Below, piece after piece: positions 22,995-33,926 of a DNA stretch of 64,000 nucleotides. The stretch spans positions 2,790,001-2,854,000 of the forward strand of contig JAPFFF010000007.1 of assembly GCA_039105265.1 (NCBI GenBank), read 5' to 3'. A program made the position numbers and the translations under genes. Below the pieces are notes generated by a model. It saw only the letters and a program-made list of their open reading frames with translations. It had not been told where the DNA came from and ran no database searches. The first letter of the stretch is position 1, and the number at the start of each line of letters is the position of its first letter. The DNA comes from Tritrichomonas musculus. Taxonomy: Eukaryota > Parabasalia > Tritrichomonadida > Tritrichomonadidae.

Positions 22995-25900
22995 ATGGAA
23001 GAGAAAGCTTTTGAGCCTTTACAAAATTCTTTTAACCCTAACAGAGCAAAACAAGTTAATAGTACAGAATTAGATATTGAAGAAATTGGGCAGATTGATT
23101 ATATTTTAAAAAAAAATGAAAATGAAAAAAATATAAAGAACCATCAAAAATCGGCCAGCTATTTAGAGCAGAACGATATCTTTGAGAGCAATGATCGCAG
23201 TAAGCAAAATAGATTTTCGGATATATATCAAAGTATCGAGCAAAAGCGCAATCAAATATCATCACCAAGAGGAGAGGAAGAAGATGGAACTAACTTTCTT
23301 TCTTTTAATCGACATGATCCATCACCGAAAAAATTTTCTCCAGATATTTCCACTAATTCAAAGCCCAAAAAACGCAAAAGTATCGAAGCAAATGGTGAAA
23401 CTAGCATTAGCAATGCAAATAATCACTACATAATGAATAATATCATTTCTATTCAACTTCATCAATCAGTATTAATCCCTCCTTTCTATTCTTTTAATTA
23501 CGGCAATATAGAGGTAAAATTTCCCTATGAGCATCCCTATGAAGCCCAAAAATTATTAATATCAAGTTCATTAAAAGCTTTTATAAAAGGAGATAACGCC
23601 CTTTTAGAGTCACCAACAGGTACAGGCAAGTCGCTTGCTCTTCTTTCATCATCTCTTAGCTATCTCGAACAAAATCCTCAAGTTACAAGAATTTTTTACA
23701 CCTCACGTACTCATATTCAGCTTCAACAACTAGTTGGAGAGTTAAAAAAGCTTCCTTATTTCCCACGATTTTCTATTTTAGCATCGCGTCGTCATCTCTG
23801 TATTGTTGATGAAGTTGTTAAGTCAGCTTCCCCTGATTATGAGTGCCGCAAAGTATGTGAGGAAAACGGCTGTATATATAACCAAAATGCCAACGCATTG
23901 ATGAACCCGAATACGAATAAAAGCAAAAATGATATTGAAGATATTGCTGGTAAAACTCGAATAAATATGGCAGCAGTTCCTTTTGAATTTACCAATCAAG
24001 GGCCAAAACCTAAATTTGATCTTGATGACTTGAAAGAATATGGAAGGACATTCAAAATTTGCCCTTATATACTATCAAGGAATATATATCAAAATGCTCA
24101 ACTTGTCTTTTGTCCATACAATTACATATTAACTCCAAACGATGACAAATCACTTCTTTTAGATTCCATCAAAAACAGTTCAATTGTAATCTTTGACGAA
24201 GGCCATAATATTGAAAGTACAGCCCGTGATGATTCATCAATTTCTATTTCCTACAAACTTGCCACAGAAGTGCTTAAAGCAGCCCAAAATGCACCAATAA
24301 CATGTTCATATAAGCAGCTTCTTGACCAAGTTAAAATCATATCAACAGATATCATCAACTTTATTGATAGCAAAAGAGAAAAATATAATGAGTTATATGT
24401 TAATACTAATGCAAAGGCCCCTAAATATTTACCAGGTAATTATGTCAAATCTGTTTTTATATTAACTAATCAGAACAACATTCAGCTTTCCAAAGTTGGA
24501 TCGCAAATGTACAACTGGATTCAAAATGTAATGAACAAAGATTCATCTGATAAAAAGCTTTATGTAAATGATCATTTGATTTCTTTTTTCACTACTTGCT
24601 GTGATGTATTTGGAATGCTAACGCAAGCCAGTCTTGAATCCTTTAGGGTTGCTTTCATTCCAGATGAAGGTGGGCGAAAAGACAAAGATGAGTTTCGTCT
24701 ATTATGCATGAGACCTGCCTTATTATTTGAAAAAATAAAGAAAAATGCAAGATCAATCATTATTGCATCTGGAACATTATCTCCTTTTGAATCATTTGCT
24801 TCTGAACTAGAAACATCATTTGGAATTCGTGTATCAGCGCCACATGTTGTTGATCCCTCTCAAGTTTTAACGTTATCCATTAAATCGTACAATAATTGTC
24901 CGATTACTTCGAAATTTTCAGTACTTCAATCACGTAATCAAGAAATTTACTCAAATCTTTCAACTATCATTTTGAAAACAATAAAAGAAGTTCCAGGAGG
25001 AGCATTACTCTTTACACCTTCCTACTACACCAAAGATTCAATCATTAAAAGATGGAGAATAAGTAAAGCATACGATTTGATCTCCCAAATAAAGCCAATT
25101 GTTGAAGAAAGGTCCGATTTGCCAGCTCAAAAGATCATAAGAGAATTTACTTCCTATCCAAGAGGTGGATTACTTGTTGGTGTCTGTAGAGGAAAAATTA
25201 GCGAAGGTCTCGACTTCTCTGATGATTTGGCACGAATTGTTTATGTTTTTGGAATTCCTTATCCTGGATTCAAAGATGCCGAAGTTGAACTTAAAATGAA
25301 ATACAATGATATTAGGCATTCATACGATAAGGATTACTTGGCTGGTAATGACTGGTACAATGGACAAGCTTTTCGTGCACTTTTCCAGTCTGTTGGACGT
25401 TGTGTGAGACACATGAATGATTACGGAGCAATTGTCTTCCTAGATGAAAGAATTGAGCAAAACATGGAAAAACTTCCAAAATGGCTCATGAATAACTTCT
25501 ATAAAACTACAACTGTTGATCAAGCAGAAAGTCTTCTTTCAAAGTTCTACGCTGACATGAAGCAAAGATTTCCTCATAGTAAAAGTTCATCGTTATTGGG
25601 TAAACGGGAAGAAAAAACGGTCAATTATGAAGAAAAACCAATTATACCATCATATTCTAGTTCCAATACCATTACTGTTAGGAGTAATAGTGGCGATGCG
25701 GAAGATGTTCAACCAGTGTCATTCAAAAGTGCATCGGAACTATATAGAAGTGACTATGTCAAGTATGAATATAATAAAAAAGATGTTTGTAATCATGTTG
25801 ACAAATCAATAGAAAATATCTATGATGATGATTATAATGATGATAACTCGCTTGTGACAAATATGTTCTGCTCTTCTTGTGGATCGCCTATTTTAAGGAT

Positions 25901-26240
25901 TAAAGATCTCAATCAAGTTGATTTTAAGGATATTTCGACTCCTGAATTCTTCCAAATTTTAAATTTGAAAGATAAGGAATTGAAAGTAATGAGCATTATG
26001 GAAAATGACCTTCAAAATGATTTCACTAGAGCTACAAAAATCACTAAATGGTCAACAAGAGATTCTTGCATTTTGACTAGAAGAGAATGTCAGAAATGTG
26101 GAACTCCAATTGCCGCTTACGTTGTATCGTCTAGATCAAATGGACTTAAAAAAGGCGAATTTTTATGCAGAAAAGAAATGCTTTCAATGAAATTTGAAGG
26201 AAAGATTATGACATTAAGCGAAATAGCATCTGTGGGGTAG
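22995..26240 (+). CDS. XPD-family iron-sulfur DNA helicase, FANCJ/RTEL1-like
   Basis: The 1081-residue SF2 helicase has an N-terminal extension with a nuclear-type basic signal (KPKKRKS, ~124). Next come a Q-motif-like segment (FPYEHPYEAQKLL), Walker A SPTGTGKS (~207) and motif Ia TRTHIQLQQ, quoted from the equivalent TSRTHIQLQQ. Four candidate Fe-S cysteines follow (LCIVDE ~268, YECRKVCEENGC ~282-291, KICPY ~356). The Walker B motif is FDEGHN (~402; DEGH instead of DEAH). Motifs V/VI read ISEGLDFSDD and QSVGRCVRH (~798). After the core, two CxxC pairs (CSSCGSP ~957 and CQKCGTP ~1031) form a likely zinc ribbon; I recall a similar C-terminal module in plant FANCJ-like proteins. This family unwinds DNA 5' to 3' in crosslink repair, G-quadruplex resolution or telomere maintenance. 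I favour FANCJ over RTEL1 but cannot prove it. Confidence 0.88.
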   Translation: MEEKAFEPLQNSFNPNRAKQVNSTELDIEEIGQIDYILKKNENEKNIKNHQKSASYLEQNDIFESNDRSKQNRFSDIYQSIEQKRNQISSPRGEEEDGTNFLSFNRHDPSPKKFSPDISTNSKPKKRKSIEANGETSISNANNHYIMNNIISIQLHQSVLIPPFYSFNYGNIEVKFPYEHPYEAQKLLISSSLKAFIKGDNALLESPTGTGKSLALLSSSLSYLEQNPQVTRIFYTSRTHIQLQQLVGELKKLPYFPRFSILASRRHLCIVDEVVKSASPDYECRKVCEENGCIYNQNANALMNPNTNKSKNDIEDIAGKTRINMAAVPFEFTNQGPKPKFDLDDLKEYGRTFKICPYILSRNIYQNAQLVFCPYNYILTPNDDKSLLLDSIKNSSIVIFDEGHNIESTARDDSSISISYKLATEVLKAAQNAPITCSYKQLLDQVKIISTDIINFIDSKREKYNELYVNTNAKAPKYLPGNYVKSVFILTNQNNIQLSKVGSQMYNWIQNVMNKDSSDKKLYVNDHLISFFTTCCDVFGMLTQASLESFRVAFIPDEGGRKDKDEFRLLCMRPALLFEKIKKNARSIIIASGTLSPFESFASELETSFGIRVSAPHVVDPSQVLTLSIKSYNNCPITSKFSVLQSRNQEIYSNLSTIILKTIKEVPGGALLFTPSYYTKDSIIKRWRISKAYDLISQIKPIVEERSDLPAQKIIREFTSYPRGGLLVGVCRGKISEGLDFSDDLARIVYVFGIPYPGFKDAEVELKMKYNDIRHSYDKDYLAGNDWYNGQAFRALFQSVGRCVRHMNDYGAIVFLDERIEQNMEKLPKWLMNNFYKTTTVDQAESLLSKFYADMKQRFPHSKSSSLLGKREEKTVNYEEKPIIPSYSSSNTITVRSNSGDAEDVQPVSFKSASELYRSDYVKYEYNKKDVCNHVDKSIENIYDDDYNDDNSLVTNMFCSSCGSPILRIKDLNQVDFKDISTPEFFQILNLKDKELKVMSIMENDLQNDFTRATKITKWSTRDSCILTRRECQKCGTPIAAYVVSSRSNGLKKGEFLCRKEMLSMKFEGKIMTLSEIASVG

Positions 26241-27190
26241 TTGAATTAAGGTGTCATATTGGAATGAAAATGGATGATGAGATATTTATTTTTTTTTCAA
26301 AAAATTTGTTTTTATATTTTGCTTTAGCTTTATAACTTCCATATTGTTTGAATTTTGTTGTTTTTGTTTGTTTGTTTTAAATAAAAATTTAAAAAAATAT
26401 TATTTTATGATTTTAATTAGTTCTTTAAGATATAAGTTTTTTACTTAAAAAAATGCTTGTTAAATCAACAAAACTTTTTTGGTTTTGATATATTTACGAA
26501 ATTGAATGATAGAATTTGAAAATTGTTGAATAATAAAAACTTTTTAAACTAAATTTCATTTTTAACCTATTGATAACGTATTTATTTTAATATTATATCT
26601 TTCAAATATAGTATTTTTATTGATATTTATATATTCAAATATAATAAATATTTTTGATTATTATGATTCAAAAAATAATTTTATCACCCACTGAAAAGGT
26701 TTACTTATATATTTGAAATTAGTATGCTAAAGGACAAATAATTAACCTTTCATATACTTGTGATATGTAATTAGCGGGTAAAAAAGTTTATAAAATTTCT
26801 AAGAAAATTAAAGTAAATACAATGTTTTTACACTAAAAAAAAGAACCAGGCTGTATCAATATTATTTTAGCATATCTATTATGTTTCAAAACATCTTTAA
26901 TCAAAAAATAAATTCGAAAATTTATTCAATTAACAATTATCTAAATCCAAATAATTGGCTTAATCATACGATATATCTTGGTAAAAAAGTAATCTATCAT
27001 AAAATTTAATATCATTTATAAATAATAATAAAATAATAAATTTTATTTATAGATTTAGATATATGCAAACATGCAAAATGGTTGAGAAAAATTGATACTT
27101 AATTTTAAAATAAATGAAAAAAATTGTTAAAAAGATGAAATCAATTATTAGTCTTTTCTTATTTTTTTATTTAATCAAGTGAATGAAAAC
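26241..27190. other. AT-rich intergenic region, no gene seen
   Basis: This 950-bp stretch between two plus-strand genes is extremely A/T-rich with short runs and stops in every frame. I see no repeat, RNA gene or element. Confidence 0.6.
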
Positions 27191-28771
27191 ATGAGTAATC
27201 CTTCTCCGGAAAATGAAGACTTATTTAATCAAATGATTCATGACATTCTAAGCAAAGTTCCTGAAGCAAATCGTCGTTTTTATAATAATCTCCCAAAGAT
27301 TAGTGACAAAATCGAGAATGATGAAAAACTTCAATTAGATCTTATTGAATTTATAATGATGTGGTGTGATTTTGGTGATTTATTGGCTGTTAAAACTTTA
27401 ATTAATAATTTTATTTTTATTTTATCATCGCATCCAAGTAAAAATGCGATGCTTTCTTTTCTTCCGTTATTTCGTGAAATAATCACGAAATGTGGAAGTT
27501 CAATTTTATCAGAATTGATAAAGTTCACATCCAAATATAAAGAAATTTGTGGAGGAAAATTCATTAAAAAAAAAGTTTTCCCATTTATTAGTGCATTTAT
27601 AGATTCAGATGAAAATGATGTTGGTTCTTGTAGTTTTTCTTTTCTAACTCATTTGATACCAGAAATAGGGCAAGAAAACATTCAAAAACTTATTTCAATT
27701 AGTTACAAATTAAATAAATTGAATATTCCAAATTCAAGGTTAGCTTCTATCGACTCTTTTCCAATACTAGTTCAATATTTTAATGATGATAAAAAAAAAT
27801 ATTTCAATGATATAATTTCTCAATCGTTAAATGATGCTCACTATTTAATTCAAACGCACTCAATCAAAGTTGCTTCAAATCATATTGATTTAATCACAGA
27901 TTCAAAAATAATTATGGATTTATCTAGCAATCCCTCATGGAAAGTAAAGCTATCACTACTTGAGCATATAGGTGTTTTTATTAAAGCATTTAAAGAATTT
28001 GAAAACGTTTTGTTTCAGTTTGCTCGTAATAAAGATGAAATGCCAATTTTGAGGGAAATGGCGTTCTATGAAATCGATCTTAATTTCGAAAACATTACGA
28101 ATATAAATGAAATATTCTGCTGTGTTGATGTAGCTCTTCGTCAAAAAGATGAAAATATGGTAATTGCTGGTTTAAAATTAATACCAAAAATTTATATGAA
28201 AAACAAGGAAATAACTCAATCGTTACAATCACTTTTGTCCAGGTTTAGAACTACGAAAAAAGAAAACGTTCAATTATATTTGTTGAAATATGCTTTGCCT
28301 TATACTCAGGTTAGCCAAAATGAAAAGGAAATGGGTAAACGTTGGCTTTTGGCTGGCTTTGATAGTGATGATTGGGCTATTAATGATATTGCAATTGATG
28401 TAATTGACTATTTATTGAATTGCCAGATTAATTTAGATGACTTTTTAACTGATGATATTTTCGAAAAGGTGACGCAAATGTTGAATAATTCTGCATTAAA
28501 TGTGAGAAATCGTGCTGCAATCGTTTATGTATCCTATGCAAAAAATCGCGGTTGGGATTTTACTCGACAAAAAATAATGCCTAATATTCGAAATATTGCC
28601 AATAATTGTTCAATTCCAATTTTCCAGTCAATTATAAGAGTATATATTGGATTAAAAGCATTAGGCCCGCCACAGGACTTAAAAAAAGAAATAACTAGTG
28701 TTATTTCAAAAGCCAAAGAGAAAAAAGAATTTATATATATGGTGCGAGTGAAAGAGAATAAATCTAAATGA
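27191..28771 (+). CDS. PP2A regulatory subunit A (PR65)-like HEAT-repeat protein
   Basis: From the ATG at 27191 the protein has 526 residues; the open frame extends 12 nt upstream only through a GTG. The whole protein is a chain of about 39-residue helical pairs, as in PR65, which has 15 HEAT repeats in about 590 residues. Typical intra-repeat motifs include NPSWKVKLSLLEHIGVFI (~254), DDWAINDIAIDVIDYLL (~399) and SALNVRNRAAIVYVSYAKNRGW (cited by its core, NVRNRAAIVYVSYA, ~436). In PP2A this scaffold holds the catalytic subunit with its variable B subunit. The protein is slightly short and divergent, so another HEAT scaffold is possible. No membrane segment or signal is seen. Confidence 0.7.
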   Translation: MSNPSPENEDLFNQMIHDILSKVPEANRRFYNNLPKISDKIENDEKLQLDLIEFIMMWCDFGDLLAVKTLINNFIFILSSHPSKNAMLSFLPLFREIITKCGSSILSELIKFTSKYKEICGGKFIKKKVFPFISAFIDSDENDVGSCSFSFLTHLIPEIGQENIQKLISISYKLNKLNIPNSRLASIDSFPILVQYFNDDKKKYFNDIISQSLNDAHYLIQTHSIKVASNHIDLITDSKIIMDLSSNPSWKVKLSLLEHIGVFIKAFKEFENVLFQFARNKDEMPILREMAFYEIDLNFENITNINEIFCCVDVALRQKDENMVIAGLKLIPKIYMKNKEITQSLQSLLSRFRTTKKENVQLYLLKYALPYTQVSQNEKEMGKRWLLAGFDSDDWAINDIAIDVIDYLLNCQINLDDFLTDDIFEKVTQMLNNSALNVRNRAAIVYVSYAKNRGWDFTRQKIMPNIRNIANNCSIPIFQSIIRVYIGLKALGPPQDLKKEITSVISKAKEKKEFIYMVRVKENKSK

Positions 28772-29008
28772 GTTTGACAATCATTACGTGATTGACCAAC
28801 TACACCTGTTTGAAAGAAATTATTTTATTTTATAAAACTAAGTTTTTAAAGAAATTGTTTTATATTCTGAGCATAAAGGCACTTCCACCATGAAATGAAC
28901 TCGAATTCAAGAAAAGATTCTTAATATTTTTAAAAGATTGTCGAGTAATGGGGAAGTTTAGAGCAGTTTTAAGAAAACAGAACGAAAAATATTGAAATTG
29001 ATCAATAT

Positions 29009-29476
29009 TTAACTAAAAATACTTGTAAATAGCTTTCGCTTTTGCTGAACTTTTTTCTCCATTGTTTGTTTTTCTGTTTTAATTTCATCTTCTGGTAATG
29101 TATCCTCTTTTTCATTTAATTTTTTAATTCTTTGAGCATTAATCCTTTGAATGTTTTGACAATTTAAGCAACGATATTCAATCATTTTCATATTGGGATG
29201 TTTTTTTGTAGCTCTGATTGTAATTCTAGCATTTGTGCCAAATTCAAAGATCGTAAAGCATTTATAACAAAAAAGTTTTTTAAAATATTCTGGAATTGGC
29301 TTGTCAGCAGCTTTTATCGAATCTAGCATTTCATAAATCAGTGATTTAGAAAGTTGAGGAGATATTTTTTGTGATGCGATAGCAAGATCCCAATAATATT
29401 GAATGTTATTTTCATCATCCATTACCAAATTTATTTTGAATGAATTTCGATCGTCTGAATTAAAAATTTTTTTCAT
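29009..29476 (-). CDS. RNase P subunit RPR2/RPP21/SNM1 family
   Basis: The first ATG (29476) gives 155 residues; the frame runs 21 nt further upstream only through a TTG. The layout fits the Rpr2 family: a helical N-terminal half (IASQKISPQLSKSLIYEML) followed by a zinc-binding half with two CxxC pairs. These are FCYKCFTIFEFGTNARITIR, where the NAR-x-R segment follows the first knuckle, and YRCLNCQNIQRI about 20 residues later. In Rpp21/Rpr2 this C4 zinc ribbon contacts RNase P or MRP RNA during tRNA 5' processing. A lysine- and glutamate-rich C-terminal tail follows. It could serve RNase P, MRP or both, and the sequence does not separate these. Confidence 0.85.
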   Translation of the reverse strand: MKKIFNSDDRNSFKINLVMDDENNIQYYWDLAIASQKISPQLSKSLIYEMLDSIKAADKPIPEYFKKLFCYKCFTIFEFGTNARITIRATKKHPNMKMIEYRCLNCQNIQRINAQRIKKLNEKEDTLPEDEIKTEKQTMEKKVQQKRKLFTSIFS

Positions 29477-29530
29477 AATGTAAGAATATAGTCTCAAATT
29501 GATGTATTTTTCTGTCTAAAAATGTTATAA

Positions 29531-29557
29531 TTTTTTTTTTTTTTTTTTTTTTTTTTT
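29531..29557. repeat. T27 homopolymer run
   Basis: Twenty-seven consecutive T residues lie in the 289-bp divergent spacer between the RPR2-like and Myb genes. Such rigid poly(dA:dT) tracts often keep promoters nucleosome-free; that role is inference. Confidence 0.7.
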
Positions 29558-29765
29558 GAAAAAAAAACTTTTTGTAAAAAAAACGTTGTTCTCAAACTGA
29601 TTTGTATATTATCAGATGTTCTAAAATAGCTATAAAAAATATATTATTACTTAATTACATAAAAAACAATTGATGGTGAAATGATGTGTATATATATATG
29701 GATTTTGAAATTTTTCAATTATAAATTTTCTTCAGAAATTCACCGCCATTTTCAAGTAAGAAAAT

Positions 29766-30728
29766 ATGGAAAATAAGGTTGCAAGTAATGCCCTTGCTCC
29801 CACGCGAGTTAGATTAAAAACAAACAAATGTACAAAAAATAAACGATGGACCAAAGAAGAAGATGAACTTTTATTTTCATTGGTGAAAAAGTCTGATTCG
29901 ATCAATTGGCATCAAATTGCAAGCAATTTTCCAAATAAAACGACGCAACAAGTAACTGAACGATGGGAAAAAGTCCTAGATCCAGAACTTGTTAAAGGAA
30001 GCTGGACCCGAGATGAAGATCAGACAATTATAAATTTTGTTCGTGAAAACGGTTGTAAAAACTGGACGAGATTATCATCCTTACTTCCAGGGCGGATTGG
30101 GAAACAATGTCGAGAAAGGTGGCGAAACCATCTTGATCCAAATATAAAGCATACAACTTGGACAGATGATGAAGACATTTTATTATTTAAATTACATAAT
30201 CAGTATGGGAATCGATGGGTTAAAATTTCTTCAATGATGCCTGGACGTAGTGACAACTCAATTAAAAATCGGTGGAACTCAACTTTAAAGAAAATTTCTA
30301 GCCCTGAACTTAAAAATATAAGTACGCCTATCTTATTACAGAATAAATCATATCAACCCAATCAAATGGAAATGCCGCATGTTGTTTTAGATGAAACCAA
30401 AGATAATTCGCATCAACTATCAGTGGTAAATCCTACACCAGTGCAAACTAATGGACCAATTCCGATGGTTCAAAATACAGAAGTAACAATGCCTATGGTT
30501 AATCCAGCCTCAAACTTATTCACTCCGTTCAAGATTGAACCGAACTCTATAGCAAAGCCCGATGTTCAGCATATAGGGTCAACTGAACTTGAAATATCAA
30601 AATTATCTGTGCCTGAAGCAGCAACTGAAACTTCGCCACGTCCTTTTCAGAATGCTTCATCTGTAGAAAATAATGGACAAAAGCCTTTTGTCCTCTTAAA
30701 AGAAGAAAGAGCAAATGATGGTAATTAA
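29766..30728 (+). CDS. R1R2R3 Myb-type DNA-binding protein
   Basis: The 320-residue protein has three consecutive Myb repeats at about residues 25-75, 78-128 and 130-178, each with the regularly spaced Trp residues. These are RWTKEEDELL...WHQIA...RWEKV, then GSWTRDEDQTI...WTRLS...CRERWRNHLDP, then TTWTDDEDILL...WVKIS...IKNRWNS. The recognition-helix segments GKQCRERWRNHL and DNSIKNRWNS closely match animal c-Myb R2 and R3. The Pro/Ser/Thr/Asn-rich C-terminal half is probably a regulatory or activation region. In trichomonads Myb proteins bind Myb recognition elements and also some initiator elements; the target here is unknown. The spacer upstream contains a T27 tract. Confidence 0.95.
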   Translation: MENKVASNALAPTRVRLKTNKCTKNKRWTKEEDELLFSLVKKSDSINWHQIASNFPNKTTQQVTERWEKVLDPELVKGSWTRDEDQTIINFVRENGCKNWTRLSSLLPGRIGKQCRERWRNHLDPNIKHTTWTDDEDILLFKLHNQYGNRWVKISSMMPGRSDNSIKNRWNSTLKKISSPELKNISTPILLQNKSYQPNQMEMPHVVLDETKDNSHQLSVVNPTPVQTNGPIPMVQNTEVTMPMVNPASNLFTPFKIEPNSIAKPDVQHIGSTELEISKLSVPEAATETSPRPFQNASSVENNGQKPFVLLKEERANDGN

Positions 30729-31829
30729 TGTTTCTTTTTACGTTCTTTGGATAAGGCCAGAATCATTTTTGTATTATTTCAACGATATTTAAATACTTTG
30801 TGTTTAAAATTAACCGTTCTTTTTATCTTTTTAAATACTCTGTTAAGATTGAGTTAGGTTTTTTTGAAATGAAGAGGAACTGTTTTATTAAATGTATAAA
30901 TATTAATGAGATCCATTTAAATTTATGAAACTTTTTATCAAAATTATTGTAATTATTTGGTGAAACACTTTTATTAACTTCATTTTATATAAGCAAATTG
31001 GTATGGTTGATCTAAAAATCACTCTATGAATGAATTCAATTTTTCATTCAAAATAGAAAAAATTGTTTATGTTTCCTCAAATTTGAATATTATGAAATCT
31101 AGTGAAGAGGTTGGAATCAATGAATTTAGCATAAATATTTTGTGATAATATGAAAAACTTTTATGGTTTCAAAGTATTGGAGATAAAATATAAATAAAAA
31201 AGTGGGAATGCATCTAAACAAAAGATTTGATGAAAGAAACTGTCATATGGAAAATGAATAAATGGTTGTTTATAGGAGTGAAACCTAGCTTGATAAATGA
31301 AGGTTGAATATGGCTTTACTTGAGTAGTAAAAACTGTGATGTTTATCCAGTCATTGCAAACTCCCTATGCTCGAAATTCAGAACCCTTTCATACAGTTGT
31401 GCACATTTCTTAACACATGCATTGATTCAACTACTAGTAGAATTATAGCAAAAAAAGCATGAAATAGTAAATATTTGGCTGAGAATAGAATAATTCATGA
31501 TTGCAATAAAAAAAACGCATTGGTCAACATTTAGTGGTGATGGAAAATTGTCAAAATATTCAAAAAAGATTAAAGCAATTGATTTGATTTAAAAAGATCG
31601 ATAATTGAAAATATCAAAACAATTGGGTATTCATTTGATTGTGAACTTTCATATCGAACATCACATAATAAATGTCCCAGTTCTACATTGAAATTATTAC
31701 AAATGATGGTCCATGTAGAAGTGTTTTTTCGATACAGATTGTTTCCAGGAAGTATCAACGCAGGGTCTTTAAAAATTTGATAAACAAGATAAAAAACTTT
31801 TTAATATAAAATTGAATCTTCCTTATTTG
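30729..31829. other. Gene-free stretch at the edge of a transposon-rich desert
   Basis: This 1.1-kb stretch has somewhat less extreme composition than ordinary spacers but no frame longer than ~62 codons. A short minus-strand frame (31570-31758) lies just downstream of the decayed helicase and may be its continuation, but I recognise no family in it. Confidence 0.45.
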
Positions 31830-32060
31830 ATTTTTTTCCCAAACAATTCATCAAGTTGCAAGATTTTTCGGTAATCTAATTGCTTCTTGATAGAGCTACA
31901 TATAATTGACTTTGCTCTCTAAATCTTGATCATATTACTACAACCACTTTATTTATTGTCATTCCTTGTGATTTATGAACTGTTCTAGAATAAATGGACC
32001 TTAATTAGCTTTGCGACTACGCAATAAGAACCTTTGCGAACATGATTCTAGGTTCCATCA
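31830..32060 (-). pseudogene. Decayed PIF1/Helitron-type SF1 helicase fragment
   Basis: On the minus strand, SRTVHKSQGMTINKVVVV is followed a few codons later by REQSQLYVALSRS. These are helicase motifs V and VI of PIF1-like proteins: the HKSQGMT segment and the YVALSR arginine finger. The reading frame is interrupted several times, so this is a relic. The rest of the helicase, expected on the higher-coordinate side, is too decayed for me to recognise. The source could be a Helitron, another mobile element or an old copy of a cellular PIF1 gene. Confidence 0.6.
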
Positions 32061-33252
32061 AGACCAATTATTGAATTAGTTTCCAGTGAATTTGGATATT
32101 TTAGTACCTGTTTTGAAATTTTTCTAATTCTGATTGAGCTTTATATTTTTACGATAATAATATGATATTAAAGCAAAGATAAAAAGGGAATAGTTGATAA
32201 ATATGTCATTCCTGAAGCAAGAGTAGCCAAAACGATTGTGATTCTTTTTCATTCTTCTGATCCCATGAGTCCATTAAAATTAAAATACCATTAATATAAG
32301 CTTTATTTGATTCTTATTAATTAATTGTGATGCTTTTTTTTTTTTTTTTGGAAATGTTTAACAATATATGGGGCCTGAATTGTACTGATGAGCAATAACC
32401 ATTAAACATTATTTTTGTTGCTTTTTTCTTTAATTAATACATGTATAATCTTATTGTTTGAAATCTGAGAAAGTTAATATTCTAGATAATCCATTAATAA
32501 TTCTTTTGACATTTATTGACAATTTGATCTTTTTAATGTGCTCTGAAACTTTTTATCTCCGATATTTTCATAATCTTTTTATGTTGTTGCCAGTTTTTCT
32601 TCGATTAAAAACATTATTAATGTTTGATATTTTGAAATAATTGAACACATTGCTGTAAAATTTTCTTGTTCACTATTTTTTTTATAATGATAACATTTTC
32701 ATCTCTAGTATTTGCTCAGGAATGGACATTAATGGGAAATATGTATAAAAAGGGGTTATCTGCGTTTTCTAGAACGATGCAATTATTTGTATCTATCGTT
32801 TTAATAAACTGTTATTTACTCTGATAAAATTGCTATATGTTTTATTTCTAATGCATTTTCCTTTTAAAATGAGCTTTTTGAGTGCCTAGTGGCTGTGTTT
32901 CTTTGAAATTAGAAATAAAATGGTTGCTAAACAAGCTTGATTTTGGATAAATATAAAATAGCGATCTGTAAAATGATAATGGTATTTATTTCTATTAGTT
33001 TTTTTTTTTTTTTTTTCATATTCTGTGAAAATTTTGTTAGTTTACAAAGATTTATTGAACAGTTTTGTGTTCTCCAAAAAGGATGATATCTTGCCTTATT
33101 GATTTATCTATACCAAGTTGAAGAAGGAGCTCTATATATTTTATTAAACATAGTAATAAAATTAAAGTTTCTTATGAGGTGTTCCACATCATAAAGCAAT
33201 AAAAGATGTATTGCTATATTTACTGTTTTAAATTTTCTGATATATTCTCTTT
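32061..33252. other. Gene-free stretch, probably decayed element DNA
   Basis: This region lies between the helicase relic and the left target duplication of the Polinton-like element. It has no frame above 60 codons. Position and composition suggest it is the eroded upstream part of whatever carried the helicase. I cannot demonstrate that from sequence alone. Confidence 0.4.
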
Positions 33253-33258
33253 GAGGAA

Positions 33259-33926
33259 AGAGAGTAAGTATGACCGACACGACAGGAGATTAAAAAATGA
33301 CCTCTCGTCATAAAATCGCCACTTTTTCAAAATTAGCCCTCGAAACTTTCACAAAATGGCATAAACAAATTTTGAATAAATGACCAAAAATAAAAGATTG
33401 ATGTCATAGATGATGTACAGTTTATGAAGAGCTGTTTAATGAGTTTAATTCATTCTCAAGTTGATTAACTTTATTTTTGATGCCGTTGATGTCTTCAATG
33501 TTGTTTTTATTTTTGTTTTTTGTTTTTTAATTCACTCTAAAGATATGTCAAGTACACCAAAGGTTTATGATTACATCAATTCATTGATTGATATGTTAGA
33601 TGAATCAGAGAAGTTTAAACAATGTGATTTCTCAATTCTGTGTGATAGATATCCAATACCTTGCGGAAAGGCTGTATATAAAGCTAAAGTGTTGTACATT
33701 TCATAAGAGACCAAAACGACGACATGCCATACGAAGACTTGCAGCTAAAAAACAAAATTAATAATGTTTTTATTTTTGTCTTTCCATTTGCGAACAACAA
33801 CCAACGAAACACTATTAATTGTGTTTTCGTTTAAACAATATTGTTTTTATTCGTTCTACAAATGCAACCACAAAAGAACAACAACGAAACACATGCAACA
33901 GAGAAACAAGGAACAGAGAGCTTACC
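33259..33926. repeat. Left inverted arm of the Polinton-like element
   Basis: This arm is inverted relative to 37790-38233 and starts AGAGAGTAAG. Its inner end carries the beginning of a reading frame (MQPQ...NNNETHATEKQGT), which is mirrored at the inner end of the right arm. Confidence 0.75.

Noticed and set aside
32458-32640. 60-codon plus-strand frame in the desert
   Set aside because: No ATG-based start, no recognisable motif, and it lies within decayed element DNA.
33461-33706. Short frame inside the left arm of the Polinton-like element
   Set aside because: It lies within arm sequence that differs between the two ends; no domain is visible and I cannot support it as a gene.
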